From assembly GCA_002840715.1 (NCBI GenBank), contig PHBW01000012.1, forward strand, positions 63,868 to 127,867: a DNA stretch of 64,000 bases, written 5' to 3'. Below the pieces are notes generated by a model. The model was not told the DNA's origin. It saw nothing but the letters and a program-made list of their open reading frames with translations, and ran no database searches. Source of the DNA: Chloroflexi bacterium HGW-Chloroflexi-4. GTDB lineage: Bacteria > Chloroflexota > Anaerolineae > Anaerolineales > Anaerolineaceae. A program made the position numbers and the translations under genes. Position 1 is the first letter of the stretch, and each line of letters starts with the position of its first letter. Positions 52,317 to 61,197 of the stretch are shown here, one piece after another.

Positions 52317-52802
52317 CTATCTTCTTCCAATCCAACGATACACCTGTTTGTGGTACTCGATGTATTGTTCGCCAAATTTCGCAACAAGATATTTTTCTTC
52401 GGGCATGATCAGAAAGATGTGGCAGGCAACAAATGCCGGAATAAGTAGGATTAATGCCCAGGATAACTTGAACGCCAGGGCAGCACCGAACAAGAAAAGT
52501 ACTCCTCCCAGATAGAGCGGATTTCGTGAAAGCGAGAAAACACCTGTGGTGATGATCTTTTGAGTCGCAAACCCGGGGTCTGTAGGTTGAGCATACTTCG
52601 CGAATTCACGTCGCGTCAGCACCACCAGAATGACACCTGCCAGGGCAAGTATCACGCCCATGGCAATGATGAAGGGCATCAACCTTGTGTATGGAAACGG
52701 GATGGGGAGGCCAAGCTGCAGGCCGATTCCGATTAAAAACGGGATTCCCACAACCACCTCAAAGATTTGCCAGCCTCTGGAATGTGCCGCTTCTTGATTC
52801 AT
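52317..52802 (-). CDS. Isoprenylcysteine/phospholipid methyltransferase-family membrane protein
   Basis: A 161-aa protein with four or five helices. The C-terminal SLSRNPLYLGGVLFLFGAALAF and PEEKYLVAKFGEQYIEYHKQVYRWI are the SAM-binding RNPxY and E-E-x(n)-F-G-x-Y motifs of the ICMT/PEMT family. It would methylate a lipid-like or membrane substrate. The ATG at the second codon has GGAG upstream. Confidence 0.9.
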   Translation of the reverse strand: MNQEAAHSRGWQIFEVVVGIPFLIGIGLQLGLPIPFPYTRLMPFIIAMGVILALAGVILVVLTRREFAKYAQPTDPGFATQKIITTGVFSLSRNPLYLGGVLFLFGAALAFKLSWALILLIPAFVACHIFLIMPEEKYLVAKFGEQYIEYHKQVYRWIGRR

Positions 52803-52841
52803 CACTTTATAAACTCCAACTTACAAACTTGCTGTCTGACC

Positions 52842-53396
52842 TTAATCTCGCAATTCGGTCACCACCAAACATTTTGGACAAACTGAATAACTTGCCTGCG
52901 GATCATCCTCCCACGTTTCACTGCAATCCAAACATTGACGCCAGCCTCCTTCGAGCAATTTTGCGCCAATTGCTGTCGGTGACGGAACCTCTGATTTCAA
53001 TTGCGCACCAATGCCCAAATAGTCAGATTGAACACGGAAAAACAATCGTCTTGCTGAAATCTTTACCGCTGAATCGAAATTTAATACAACCCTCATTGTT
53101 TCGTTCGCCTTTGATTCCTGTTTTACACTTCCTGTTGCAGAAGCATAATCAAGCGCATCATCGATGGAAAACTGCTGAACATCACAAAACAAGAGCTCAA
53201 TTGCATAAGGTTGCCACTGCGACTGGATGATGATCTGCGCATCAAACTGATGTTTCAATAACATACTGTGATCAGCTAACACACCGCCGCGGTTGATCAC
53301 ATGAATTTCTTTTGCCATGCTGTCATGAAAATCACCAAATGAATCGATCAAAGCATCCAATTCACTTTGCGTAGTGACCTCTGAATAATCTTTCAT
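52842..53396 (-). CDS. Unknown protein with C-terminal zinc ribbon
   Basis: A 184-aa soluble protein. The N-terminal 145 residues are mixed alpha/beta with no recognised domain (ELDALIDSFGDFHDSMAKEIHVINRG). The end carries QCLDCSETWEDDPQASYSVCPKCL, a CxxC-CxxC zinc ribbon. GGAG lies 5 bp before the chosen ATG. It follows the DUF3788 gene with 19 bp between them, on the same strand. Confidence 0.7.
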   Translation of the reverse strand: MKDYSEVTTQSELDALIDSFGDFHDSMAKEIHVINRGGVLADHSMLLKHQFDAQIIIQSQWQPYAIELLFCDVQQFSIDDALDYASATGSVKQESKANETMRVVLNFDSAVKISARRLFFRVQSDYLGIGAQLKSEVPSPTAIGAKLLEGGWRQCLDCSETWEDDPQASYSVCPKCLVVTELRD

Positions 53397-53415
53397 CATT
53401 TCTCCGGTAAAACTT

Positions 53416-53841
53416 TCATTTGAGCATGATCTTTACCTGCATCACTTTTTCAAAGTCCTCAAGCACCTCTCTGCCGCGGATCTCGAAAATGCAAGCTCTT
53501 GATTTGCCCATGCTGCGAGACTGTTTGAATTTTTCTTTAAGTGTTTCGCTGATATCCAGTGCATAAACCTGATCGAGATACTTTTCAGGCATATAGATGA
53601 CCGCCTGCATGTATCCCTTCCAGGCAGACATCCACACAATTGTCTTTTTCTTTTTTTGCACCTTGCACAGCCAGGCTTTTCCGTCATGGTAATAACGCCA
53701 GATCGGCTCCATTTGATTGACCTCATATAAGTGAAGCAGATCAACATATGCGGAATATGACTCACCTAGCACTTCTTTTAGCACATCTATATCGGGACAA
53801 ACCGTTTCGTCTTTGAGTTCAATCGTGTTGATCGTTTCCAT
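53416..53841 (-). CDS. DUF3788 family protein
   Basis: A 141-aa protein starting METINTIELKDE with AAGGGA upstream. YSAYVDLLHLYEVNQMEPIWRYYHDGKAWLCKVQKKKKTIVWMSAW is the DUF3788 signature. The fold is small and DUF1801/YdhG-like in flavour; function is unknown. Confidence 0.85.
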   Translation of the reverse strand: METINTIELKDETVCPDIDVLKEVLGESYSAYVDLLHLYEVNQMEPIWRYYHDGKAWLCKVQKKKKTIVWMSAWKGYMQAVIYMPEKYLDQVYALDISETLKEKFKQSRSMGKSRACIFEIRGREVLEDFEKVMQVKIMLK

Positions 53842-53891
53842 TATAGTTGTCCCTTCAACCACGGGTTGGCCGCCGTGATTTATTTTGACAC

Positions 53892-54410
53892 TTATTTTCC
53901 GGTCGCAAAAAACGCATCGTGGAAGGCGACATTGCCGCGGGGCATATTGCCGTCAAACGACAGGGCAAAAAAGGCCTCAACTGGCACACCCTCCAACGTA
54001 AATTCGTCTGTGTTCACAAACCCAAAACGACCATAGTAGCCCGGATGCCCCACCAGGCAGCAGCCCTTTGCGCCCAAAACTTTCAACCGCGCCAACCCCT
54101 CCTGGATCAAGGCTGATCCAATCCCCTTACCTTGGTGCTCGGGAAGCACCGAGACCGGCCCAAGCCCATACCAATCCGTCGAGCCGTCAGACAGTGTCAC
54201 CGGTGAAAAAGCGATATGCCCCACCATTTCACCCTTCTTTTCAGCCACCAAAGAGAGGGTCAAGGCGTTGGCAGCCCGCAAGCCCATGATCACAAACTGC
54301 TCGGTATGGTCGCTGATCTCCAGCTTTTCAAAGGCTTTGGCGGTTATTGTGGTGATTTCCTCGCAGTCGTTTTCAGTCTCGTCGCGAATCAAAAGTGAGT
54401 CAATTGGCAT
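53892..54410 (-). CDS. GNAT acetyltransferase, YhbS-like
   Basis: A 172-aa protein: LSLVAEKKGEMVGHIAFSPV, the acetyl-CoA loop SVLPEHQGKGIGSALIQEGL and CCLVGHPGYYGRFGFVN match the YhbS subgroup. The acceptor is unknown. GGAG precedes the ATG. It stands 30 bp upstream of the DUF3788 gene on the same strand. Confidence 0.9.
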   Translation of the reverse strand: MPIDSLLIRDETENDCEEITTITAKAFEKLEISDHTEQFVIMGLRAANALTLSLVAEKKGEMVGHIAFSPVTLSDGSTDWYGLGPVSVLPEHQGKGIGSALIQEGLARLKVLGAKGCCLVGHPGYYGRFGFVNTDEFTLEGVPVEAFFALSFDGNMPRGNVAFHDAFFATGK

Positions 54411-54488
54411 GCGGATTCTCCATAATATTTAATGTGAGGTGCTTAATCCCGAATTCAAAGAACAGGTTGCGTATTATGATAAATTGTC

Positions 54489-54508
54489 TTTCCTAATTAC
54501 TAATCCCT
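54489..54508. repeat. Heptamer repeat at a stop codon, copy 3
   Basis: On the minus strand GGGATTA-GTAATTA-GGAAAG covers the TAG stop of the GNAT gene at 54.5 kb. It matches the unit seen at 33389 and 40986. Confidence 0.5.
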
Positions 54509-55393
54509 GATCTTCCTGTTATGCACACCGGTGTACTTCAGTTTGAACCCCACACTCTCATAAAGGGATCGTGCATTCGAAAGGTCATCATGCACCACCA
54601 AAATGACTTTGGGCAGTTTCTTGACCTCAAAGAACCAATGCAGCGCTGTTTGCACCAGCAGACGGCCGATGCCCTTTCCTCTGGCGTCTTCGCGCACGCC
54701 GAGAAAATCAAGCGCCCCTTCACCCGTGTCTTCATCAATGTTGGCACAGCAATAACCGATAATCGCCCCGTTATTACGATAAACAAATACCTGGTGCCTT
54801 TCGTCTATCTTATCCAGAATGCGCTGCCCGGTGGCATAAGTGCCCGGGAAGATCATATCATGCAGCTCAATAAAGCCTTGCGGCGCTTCTCGTGTTAGCG
54901 GCTCGCATCCATCACCAGGATGGCAGTTTGTCTGAGGCGGAAGGCACTCGTATACTTGCACCAATCTGATGCGTTCAAAATCGCGACTGAGGTAAAAAGT
55001 GTTGCCGCGGATGTTCTTAATATTTAAATAGGTATCCAATTGACGGATGGATTCTGGCAGAACTTTCAGCAGTCCATCAAACAACCTAGCAGCAGTTGCA
55101 CTCCAGTCATCCAAACCAGCCGCCACGAACGGCCCTCTCAACCAGCCCCGTCCGAGCTCCAAATCGAACTCGCAACCCATGGCAGCCGTCACCTGTCCAT
55201 CCACAGATGCCGTGACGAAACAAATCTCACCCTCCGCGTCGAGACGGATCATTTCGCCGAGAATATTTTGAGTATCCTGCCCCGTGTCGCTGTGGATACA
55301 GTGGGTTTCAGGGGTTTGATTTTGAGAGGCAATGGTCTTTGCAATCGCTTCAAAATCGCTTAATTGAGCTTTTTGAACAATCAATTGTTCCAT
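54500..55393 (-). CDS. Two-part GNAT acetyltransferase
   Basis: A 297-aa protein starting MEQLIVQKAQLSDFEAI. The C-terminal half is a full GNAT domain (DFLGVREDARGKGIGRLLVQTALHWF, then VILVVHDDLSNARSLYESVGFKLKYTG). The N-terminal half (about 1-150) has the same size and strand order without a clear acetyl-CoA loop, so it is probably a degenerate second GNAT repeat. The longer ORF upstream has no better start. Its stop lies in a heptamer repeat. Confidence 0.85.
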   Translation of the reverse strand: MEQLIVQKAQLSDFEAIAKTIASQNQTPETHCIHSDTGQDTQNILGEMIRLDAEGEICFVTASVDGQVTAAMGCEFDLELGRGWLRGPFVAAGLDDWSATAARLFDGLLKVLPESIRQLDTYLNIKNIRGNTFYLSRDFERIRLVQVYECLPPQTNCHPGDGCEPLTREAPQGFIELHDMIFPGTYATGQRILDKIDERHQVFVYRNNGAIIGYCCANIDEDTGEGALDFLGVREDARGKGIGRLLVQTALHWFFEVKKLPKVILVVHDDLSNARSLYESVGFKLKYTGVHNRKIRD

Positions 55394-55602
55394 TCGAATT
55401 TCTGCTTTCTCGTTAATATATATAACCACCCGCACTTGATATTTTACATTAAACCATCCCAGAAACATCAATCATAGCAAAAACTATCCTAATGGCCAGG
55501 TGAAAACCCGCCTCACACAGGGTGTGGCTTTGTGTGCTGCACCTTAAACTAAAACTCAAAACCATTCGCAATCAATCTTTTTTTGCAATAATCAGGTGTC
55601 AA

Positions 55603-56112
55603 ATGTTTGATCCAAACTTTATCGGGCACGAATTCTGTGTCATCAATCGAGATATCAAGAGAGACCACACTTCACATTTGAATTTGGCTATTAACAAATT
55701 TAACCAGGTGCGGCAAAAAAGTGTTTTTGAAAAAATCAAAAGCCATCTTCTAAAACAGCCCATTGGATTAATTGAATTGGAATCAATCTTAAAGAATGGC
55801 ATTTTCACCCAACATCACAGTTCTATTCAGCCTGTCCTGATTAAAGATATCTGCGGAACATTGAATAGGCAGAATGATTTTGACCGTTTCTTCAATCCTC
55901 TAGATGATCGTTTTAAAGACCGCTGGGTCAGCGTTGCTTTATCAAAATGCAAAAAAATTCCACTGCCGCCAGTGGAATTGATAAAAGTGAATGATTGTTT
56001 TTATGTTAAAGATGGTCATCACCGCATTTCAGTCGCCCGCGCCTTTGGCGAAATCGCCATTGATGCAGAGATTACAGTCATTAATTTAGTCTACCCGCTG
56101 CTAAATCAATAA
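55603..56112 (+). CDS. ParB/Srx-like N-terminal domain protein
   Basis: A 169-aa protein starting MFDPNFIGHEFCVINRDI. The C-terminal region KVNDCFYVKDGHHRISVARAFGEIAIDAEITVI carries the ParB/sulfiredoxin-like motif DGHHRISVAR. The preceding helical part is family-specific. Stand-alone proteins of this type may be CTPases or nucleotide-binding regulators; this is not a chromosome-partitioning ParB. It is one of the few rightward genes in this part. Confidence 0.8.
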   Translation: MFDPNFIGHEFCVINRDIKRDHTSHLNLAINKFNQVRQKSVFEKIKSHLLKQPIGLIELESILKNGIFTQHHSSIQPVLIKDICGTLNRQNDFDRFFNPLDDRFKDRWVSVALSKCKKIPLPPVELIKVNDCFYVKDGHHRISVARAFGEIAIDAEITVINLVYPLLNQ

Positions 56113-56268
56113 AGAACAACTACCCACATCCCACTTCATCAAATAAGGGGACCGTGAATCAATTATCGAAGTCATTGATTGGGGAAGGTGTTCTGTCGCA
56201 GCCTGATGTCACCAAAAAGCCAGGGCATAAAAACTTCAGGATAGTATCTTATATCGTATCTTTTTGGG

Positions 56269-56814
56269 TCATTGTTTTTGTACAGGTGACATTTTTCTTA
56301 CCTCAATAAATAATAGCAAGCTGAAAACGATCTCAACAACCGCCATCGCGCCGGCTACAATACCTGGTGCAAAATATAATCCTGTGATTAACGCACCAAT
56401 TGGAATAATGAAGGATAAAACCATATAACTCTTTGATTTATATAACCAACCATAAGGCAGTAGATGCGCCCCAAAGATCATCGCTAAAACCATCACCATT
56501 TTTTCTGGTATGGCATTGTATATCCACATGGCGATCAGTAAATACAGCATTTGATTCACAGAAAAAAGGATGCCCAGATTAGTCAATGGATTCGCTTTGT
56601 TCGAAAAATCCACCTTAATCAATTTTGAAATCATATACGCCAGCGGCACAAGAGGCGCGGTGAAACAAAAAGTGAGTAGATTTTTGGTAAAAATTGGCAA
56701 AGTGGTCAGATGAATTACCATTACGCCGATCCATATGATGATTGAGGCTAGAATAAAATGCAGCCCCTTCTTCTGTTTGATGGCGCTATCCAGACGCATT
56801 TCATCCAAACTCAT
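56269..56814 (-). CDS. DUF7010-like membrane protein
   Basis: A 181-aa protein with about six helices, starting MSLDEMRLDSAIKQKKGLHFILAS and containing FCFTAPLVPLAYMISKLI and GAHLLPYGWLYKSKSYMVLS, patterns of the DUF7010 family. Function unknown. GGAGG lies upstream. It has no near neighbour on its strand. Confidence 0.75.
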   Translation of the reverse strand: MSLDEMRLDSAIKQKKGLHFILASIIIWIGVMVIHLTTLPIFTKNLLTFCFTAPLVPLAYMISKLIKVDFSNKANPLTNLGILFSVNQMLYLLIAMWIYNAIPEKMVMVLAMIFGAHLLPYGWLYKSKSYMVLSFIIPIGALITGLYFAPGIVAGAMAVVEIVFSLLLFIEVRKMSPVQKQ

Positions 56815-56994
56815 TAGTTACTCCTCCATTTTTGAGATTCTTCAATCCATAATAGCTGAAAAACGCAATTATGCCATACAAAAATTAGTTATCCATTGAT
56901 AATTGAAAAGGTACATTCAGTTCACTATTAAAAGATAAAAAATCTTCGATGACGAGGGCTTTTACAATTGGGGTAAAAAATACTTGCTCCCAAC

Positions 56995-57438
56995 TCACCC
57001 AACAGCCTTCTTCACCAACTCAATGATCCTGGCTTCAACGACAGCATTCATTTCGACCAATGCGAATGAGGTCGGCCACATACTGCCGTCATCCAACATC
57101 GCTGAATCATTGAATCCAAGTGTGCAGTATCGTGTGCCAAATTTCATTCCGCTTTGGAAGAAGCAAACAGCCTTACCATCTTTGGCATAGGCTGGCATGC
57201 CATACCAGGTCTTTGGTGCAAGGACAGGTACGTTGGCTTTAATCAGTTCATGCAATCGCTTAGCCATTGAACGATCGTGTTCGGCCATTTCTTCAATTTT
57301 TGCCAACACATCTGCTTCACCGTCTGCCTTACTTTTGTTAGCCTTCGCTTCAGCCTTTAATTCTTTGGCTCGTTCTTTCATTGCCGCTTTTTCTTCATCT
57401 GAGAATCCGGCGCTGTTTGATTTTTTATCAGTTGTCAT
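56995..57438 (-). CDS. DUF1801 family protein
   Basis: A 147-aa protein with a charged helical N-terminal part ([26 protein letters not shown]) and the DUF1801 core [41 protein letters not shown]. The family, close to YdhG and YdeI, includes a proposed frataxin-like iron chaperone; function here is not established. AAGGAG precedes the ATG. Confidence 0.88.
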   Translation of the reverse strand: MTTDKKSNSAGFSDEEKAAMKERAKELKAEAKANKSKADGEADVLAKIEEMAEHDRSMAKRLHELIKANVPVLAPKTWYGMPAYAKDGKAVCFFQSGMKFGTRYCTLGFNDSAMLDDGSMWPTSFALVEMNAVVEARIIELVKKAVG

Positions 57439-57496
57439 ATGAATCTCCTTGTATCAACTCGTAAATATGGATAATTATTGGTTTGGTTCACTTGAT

Positions 57497-57907
57497 CTAT
57501 TTTTTCACAAACGAAATCTCACCCTCTGCCTCAAGCGAGCGCAGCCTCACCTGTTCGGAAGAAATAATACTGTAGGGGATGCCGACAATCAGTTTTAAAG
57601 CAATCTGATCTCTCGTTCTCCGCACAACCACCCCCGAGAACTCGATCACTGATTCATCCAAAAATTTTATAACCCCGGTCAAAATATCATCCGGCAGCAG
57701 GTTCATGCGCGGTACTAAAAATCGAATGCCCGTCTCGCTGATATCCAACAGTTGATAGGCTCGATAACGGATGACCAATTCCGGCAGATATTTCTTCGGG
57801 CAGTCTTGAGGATAGTAAACCCGCACGTATTGGCGCTGATTCTCTGTCCCTTTTTTTGACTCTGAGGGAGCGGTTACTTGATTGGCTTGTGAGTTTGGCA
57901 GCGTCAA
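57497..57907 (-). CDS. PilZ-domain c-di-GMP-binding protein
   Basis: A 136-aa single-domain PilZ protein. The RxxxR motif is R25-QYV-R29 and the second motif is D55-ISETG, so both c-di-GMP-binding elements are intact. A disordered N-terminal tail comes first. The start is probably TTG at 57907 (MTLPNSQANQ), with only a weak GAG upstream. It could act with the diguanylate cyclase at 14.9 kb; its target is unknown. Confidence 0.85.
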   Translation of the reverse strand: MTLPNSQANQVTAPSESKKGTENQRQYVRVYYPQDCPKKYLPELVIRYRAYQLLDISETGIRFLVPRMNLLPDDILTGVIKFLDESVIEFSGVVVRRTRDQIALKLIVGIPYSIISSEQVRLRSLEAEGEISFVKK

Positions 57908-58090
57908 TTAAATATCACTCGCTTGTTAAGAATAAAAAATAAAAATAAGCCTAAAGTTATTAACAACTTATAAGCCATACATAAAGTATAACAGTTTGGG
58001 TTTTGCTCTACAACTACAACAACGAATCAATTTGCATGATTGGGGCTGCGTTCTTTATTCGCCTTGGTAAAAATTGCCTAATCGAATCAT

Positions 58091-58678
58091 TTAGTCGTTC
58101 AAACCTTTGCCCTTTAGGATTTGTTCGATGTATTTTTCGACTCTTTCAGCGCGGGTTTTTGATTGCTTGGGAGCGGCAAAATAAAGCAGGTAAGCTCGCT
58201 GCCGACCCGGCGTTAAGCCGTAAAAAGCAGTGCTCAATTCGGAGTTTTCTTCCAGTTTGGCTTGAAATTCATCTGCCACCGCGAATTCCGTTGCTTTCTT
58301 AAATGGCACTTTCGCACCGGATTTTTCAACTTCAATAGCCTCATTGACATACGCCTTTAAAACAGGTTCCAAGGCAATGATCTCTTGAAGATTGGTGAAT
58401 CGCACCTGGCGCGCCGATTGCACATTTTCAGACTGTTGAATAAGAATCCCTTCAGGATCCTTCAACAAAACACCTTTATGAAACAGGATGGCACAATATT
58501 CTTTAAACGTATGGATAAGAACGATGTTGTTTTTCTGCCAGGTATAACACGGACATCCCCACTTCAATTCTTCCGTGACGGGACAATCCAGCATGATCTT
58601 TCGCAGCTTTTCAACTTCGTCATGCCACTTTTTTTCTTTTTCAAAGTACCAGTTTACTTTTGGGTTCTCTGCATTCAT
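58091..58678 (-). CDS. YdeI/OmpD-associated family protein
   Basis: A 195-aa protein with two parts: a DUF1801-like N-terminal half (EELKWGCPCYTWQKNNIVLIHTFKEYCAILFHKG) and a C-terminal OmdA helix bundle (LSTAFYGLTPGRQRAYLLYFAAPKQSKTRAERVEKYI). This is the usual YdeI layout. The family is linked to cationic peptide resistance in some enteric bacteria, which need not apply here. GGAGG precedes the ATG. Confidence 0.9.
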   Translation of the reverse strand: MNAENPKVNWYFEKEKKWHDEVEKLRKIMLDCPVTEELKWGCPCYTWQKNNIVLIHTFKEYCAILFHKGVLLKDPEGILIQQSENVQSARQVRFTNLQEIIALEPVLKAYVNEAIEVEKSGAKVPFKKATEFAVADEFQAKLEENSELSTAFYGLTPGRQRAYLLYFAAPKQSKTRAERVEKYIEQILKGKGLND

Positions 58679-58750
58679 ATTTCCTCCGGATACAGAAGGA
58701 GTAAGAAATTTATACTTTAAACAGCTTTTTATATAGCAATATAGGGCAAT

Positions 58751-59083
58751 TTACTCGTTCATTCCGACTAAAATGCTGTCACCTTCAACTTTTACTTCGT
58801 AGCTCGGTTCATCTTTGACCTTCATTTTAATAAATCCAAGCTTGGCTTCTGCAACAGCTTGCCCCGTCTTAGCATCAAACTGAGCGTGATGTCTGGGACA
58901 GGTAACAATACCTCCTTCAAGCGAACCTTTTGCCAAAGAGCCGCCCAAATGGGTGCATTTATTGGCAATGGCAAAAAATTCGCCGCCAACATTTGAAATT
59001 AGCACTTCTTTTCCACCCACCACAACCATTTTCATAGTGTTTGGTAACAATTCATTTTTTTCTGCTACTTTAGTAAATTCCAT
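58751..59083 (-). CDS. Rieske 2Fe-2S ferredoxin
   Basis: A 110-aa soluble protein with both Rieske motifs, CTHLGG (Cys43, His45) and CPRHHAQFD (Cys62, His65), in the CxH...CxxH arrangement. Short stand-alone Rieske ferredoxins pass electrons to oxygenases or act as accessory redox proteins. No oxygenase gene is next to it. GGGAG precedes the ATG. Confidence 0.93.
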   Translation of the reverse strand: MEFTKVAEKNELLPNTMKMVVVGGKEVLISNVGGEFFAIANKCTHLGGSLAKGSLEGGIVTCPRHHAQFDAKTGQAVAEAKLGFIKMKVKDEPSYEVKVEGDSILVGMNE

Positions 59084-59239
59084 TTTGTTCTCCCATAGAA
59101 ATTTCGTGCATACTCCAAATGAACAACGAGAAAACCATTGCTCTTCAATGATAGATTCTAATTATTAAAAAATTATACTCTTTAATCTTATATATTTTCT
59201 CCAATTTATCATAATGAGGATCCATGTATAAGCTTGATA

Positions 59240-59277
59240 AACAATCACTCCTGCTTAACGTTTCAGGAGTGATTGTT
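59240..59277 (-). terminator. Terminator of the GT39-type glycosyltransferase gene
   Basis: AACAATCACTCCTG (59240-59253) and CAGGAGTGATTGTT (59264-59277) form a perfect 14-bp stem with a 10-nt loop, 29 bp after the stop; TTTATC follows on the minus strand. Confidence 0.85.
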
Positions 59278-59305
59278 GAATCAAAAGCTGCACAAAAAGC
59301 AGAGC

Positions 59306-60991
59306 TCAAGGCCGCTCATAAAACTGGACTGTTCCCCCTTTAAAATCAGTACTACGAACCAACCTCATTTGCGATGCAAGCGTCTGCGGAATCAACCCAT
59401 CAGGGTCAGTATAGGAGTCATGGCTGTATACCAGAAAAACCCGCTCATAACCACTCACCTTCGAAATCAGTGCTGGAATATCTGCTTCAGCCATCACGGG
59501 TTCCAAGACGCCGTCATCGATCAAGTCCAGGGGCAGCCCAACTTTTTCAAGACGTAAATATTGCTTTGTCTCATAAGATTCAATGTAGTAATTGAAAGGA
59601 ATTTCAACAAAATTGGAATTAAACAAAATCAGATCGTCATCTTCAGCCAAACCGGCGACGGTACGGGCTGCAGTGTTCCAATCTTCTTTTTGATAGAATC
59701 TGAAATAGTCGCTGACTGAAAAAAGATTTATGGTTAATAAACTGCCAAGAACAATGATGATCAGAAATCTGAACTTCAATTTTGAAATGCCTGCTCCAAG
59801 CACCAATAATAAAGGAAGTGTAATCCAGATCAGGGTTCGGCCTGAAAAAATAGGCCGCCAAATGCTCACCAAGAGCTCACCCAGCAAGGGGGTTGCAAAT
59901 AATATTGCCAGAAAAACAAATTGGGAGATCTTTTTTCTGAAATGGATCAATCCAAGGCAAAAAATGATCCCGAAAAAGATCCAGATGCCCATGGATAGGT
60001 TTTTGGGCAGTTGTGCGGATGGATTAACCATTGTCTTAATAAGATCAAGAACTGCTTCCCAAGTGGGTGCCGGAATCCAAAACCGTTTAAAGACTGAACC
60101 CGCTTGCTTGATGAACGAAAAAATCCACGGCAGCCAGAAGACCAGAATCCAAAGATGTGCCTTTCCCCAATTCAAAAACGATGGGGCTTGGAAGGCCGCC
60201 ATTGCGCCCGGTTTGATTTTCCGTTGAAAGAGCATCAACCCCAGAACAAAAACATTGACAGCCACGACGAAAAAGACAGCCGTATTATGACTGTAAAGTG
60301 TAAGAATTGAGAACAGGATAAACCCAACCCAGGCAAGGTCCGTTTCAATTTCCTGCATGGGCAGCCAATGGTGGCGATTAATCCAGTCAGTCAATCGGTT
60401 GCTGCGTTTCGATTCCACTATATAAAATTGACCGTCATTATGAAGTATTGGGATTGGTGGAGCTGTATGCCAAACACGGATATACTCTCGGAACTGACTG
60501 CCGATGGGCTTTAGGGCTCGCGGATCAGTAAGCAGTCTGACCAACGCATAAATCGCCATAGATGCATTGAACAACAGTAGGGAATACATTCGTGCTTCTT
60601 GCGAGTAATAAATATTAAATGGGGAAAAAGCAAGAAATGCAGCCGCTACCACACCCATAAGGGGGCTAGACATGCGTTTGCCGATCAAATAGACGATGGG
60701 AATCGCACCCGTGCCAAAAAGCACAGACAAAAGACGCACGTAATAAGGAGAATCGCCAAATATGCCAATCCAACCATGCAAAAGAAAATAATACAGGGGC
60801 GGATGTTGATCAATTTTAACCACCCATTGCAGCATCTCGCCAACCTTTAGATTGGCCATCCAGATGCTAAACGTTTCATCCAACCACAACCCTTTGGATT
60901 CAAGCAGTAGCACGCGCATAATAAACCCGGCGATGGTAATAAATAAAGCTATCCACGGCGCAGCGTCTTCGAGATCAATATCATCGTTCAT
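59306..60991 (-). CDS. GT39/ArnT-type membrane glycosyltransferase
   Basis: A 561-aa GT-C glycosyltransferase starting MNDDIDLEDAAPW, with AGGGA 7 bp upstream. About eleven transmembrane helices span the first two thirds, and a soluble C-terminal part follows. The catalytic acidic pair lies in the first outer loop (GLWLDETFSIW, Asp38-Glu39), and QHPPLYYFLLHGW is the second family motif. Such enzymes move a sugar from a lipid-phosphate carrier to protein or lipid outside the membrane. An FNR-type site lies upstream. Confidence 0.88.
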   Translation of the reverse strand: MNDDIDLEDAAPWIALFITIAGFIMRVLLLESKGLWLDETFSIWMANLKVGEMLQWVVKIDQHPPLYYFLLHGWIGIFGDSPYYVRLLSVLFGTGAIPIVYLIGKRMSSPLMGVVAAAFLAFSPFNIYYSQEARMYSLLLFNASMAIYALVRLLTDPRALKPIGSQFREYIRVWHTAPPIPILHNDGQFYIVESKRSNRLTDWINRHHWLPMQEIETDLAWVGFILFSILTLYSHNTAVFFVVAVNVFVLGLMLFQRKIKPGAMAAFQAPSFLNWGKAHLWILVFWLPWIFSFIKQAGSVFKRFWIPAPTWEAVLDLIKTMVNPSAQLPKNLSMGIWIFFGIIFCLGLIHFRKKISQFVFLAILFATPLLGELLVSIWRPIFSGRTLIWITLPLLLVLGAGISKLKFRFLIIIVLGSLLTINLFSVSDYFRFYQKEDWNTAARTVAGLAEDDDLILFNSNFVEIPFNYYIESYETKQYLRLEKVGLPLDLIDDGVLEPVMAEADIPALISKVSGYERVFLVYSHDSYTDPDGLIPQTLASQMRLVRSTDFKGGTVQFYERP

Positions 60992-61133
60992 AAATAATTC
61001 CCTATCCACAAAAAAAAAGAAAAAATGTCATTATTGAAATAATAATTTTCTTTTGAAAACAATACTCATTATACGAATTATCCATAAAAACTTTGCATTT
61101 GTTCTCATATGGAATCTCACTTTAAAGAAATAC

Positions 61134-61153
61134 CCTTCAATAATATTTGAAGG
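61134..61153. promoter_or_regulatory. Inverted repeat upstream of the glycosyltransferase gene
   Basis: CCTTCAA (61134-61140), 6-nt centre, TTGAAGG (61147-61153). It could be a terminator for the PAS gene or an operator over the glycosyltransferase promoter. The neighbouring FNR-like box favours a promoter region. Confidence 0.45.
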
Positions 61154-61173
61154 ATATTGTTTTTGATACTATA

Positions 61174-61187
61174 TTGATCGTGATCAA
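61174..61187. promoter_or_regulatory. Perfect FNR/CRP-family box
   Basis: TTGATCGTGATCAA matches the FNR consensus TTGAT-N4-ATCAA at all ten defined positions. It lies 10 bp after the PAS gene stop and about 180 bp upstream of the glycosyltransferase start. This is a sequence match only; no FNR gene is in the window. Confidence 0.5.
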
Positions 61188-61197
61188 ATAAAAATGC

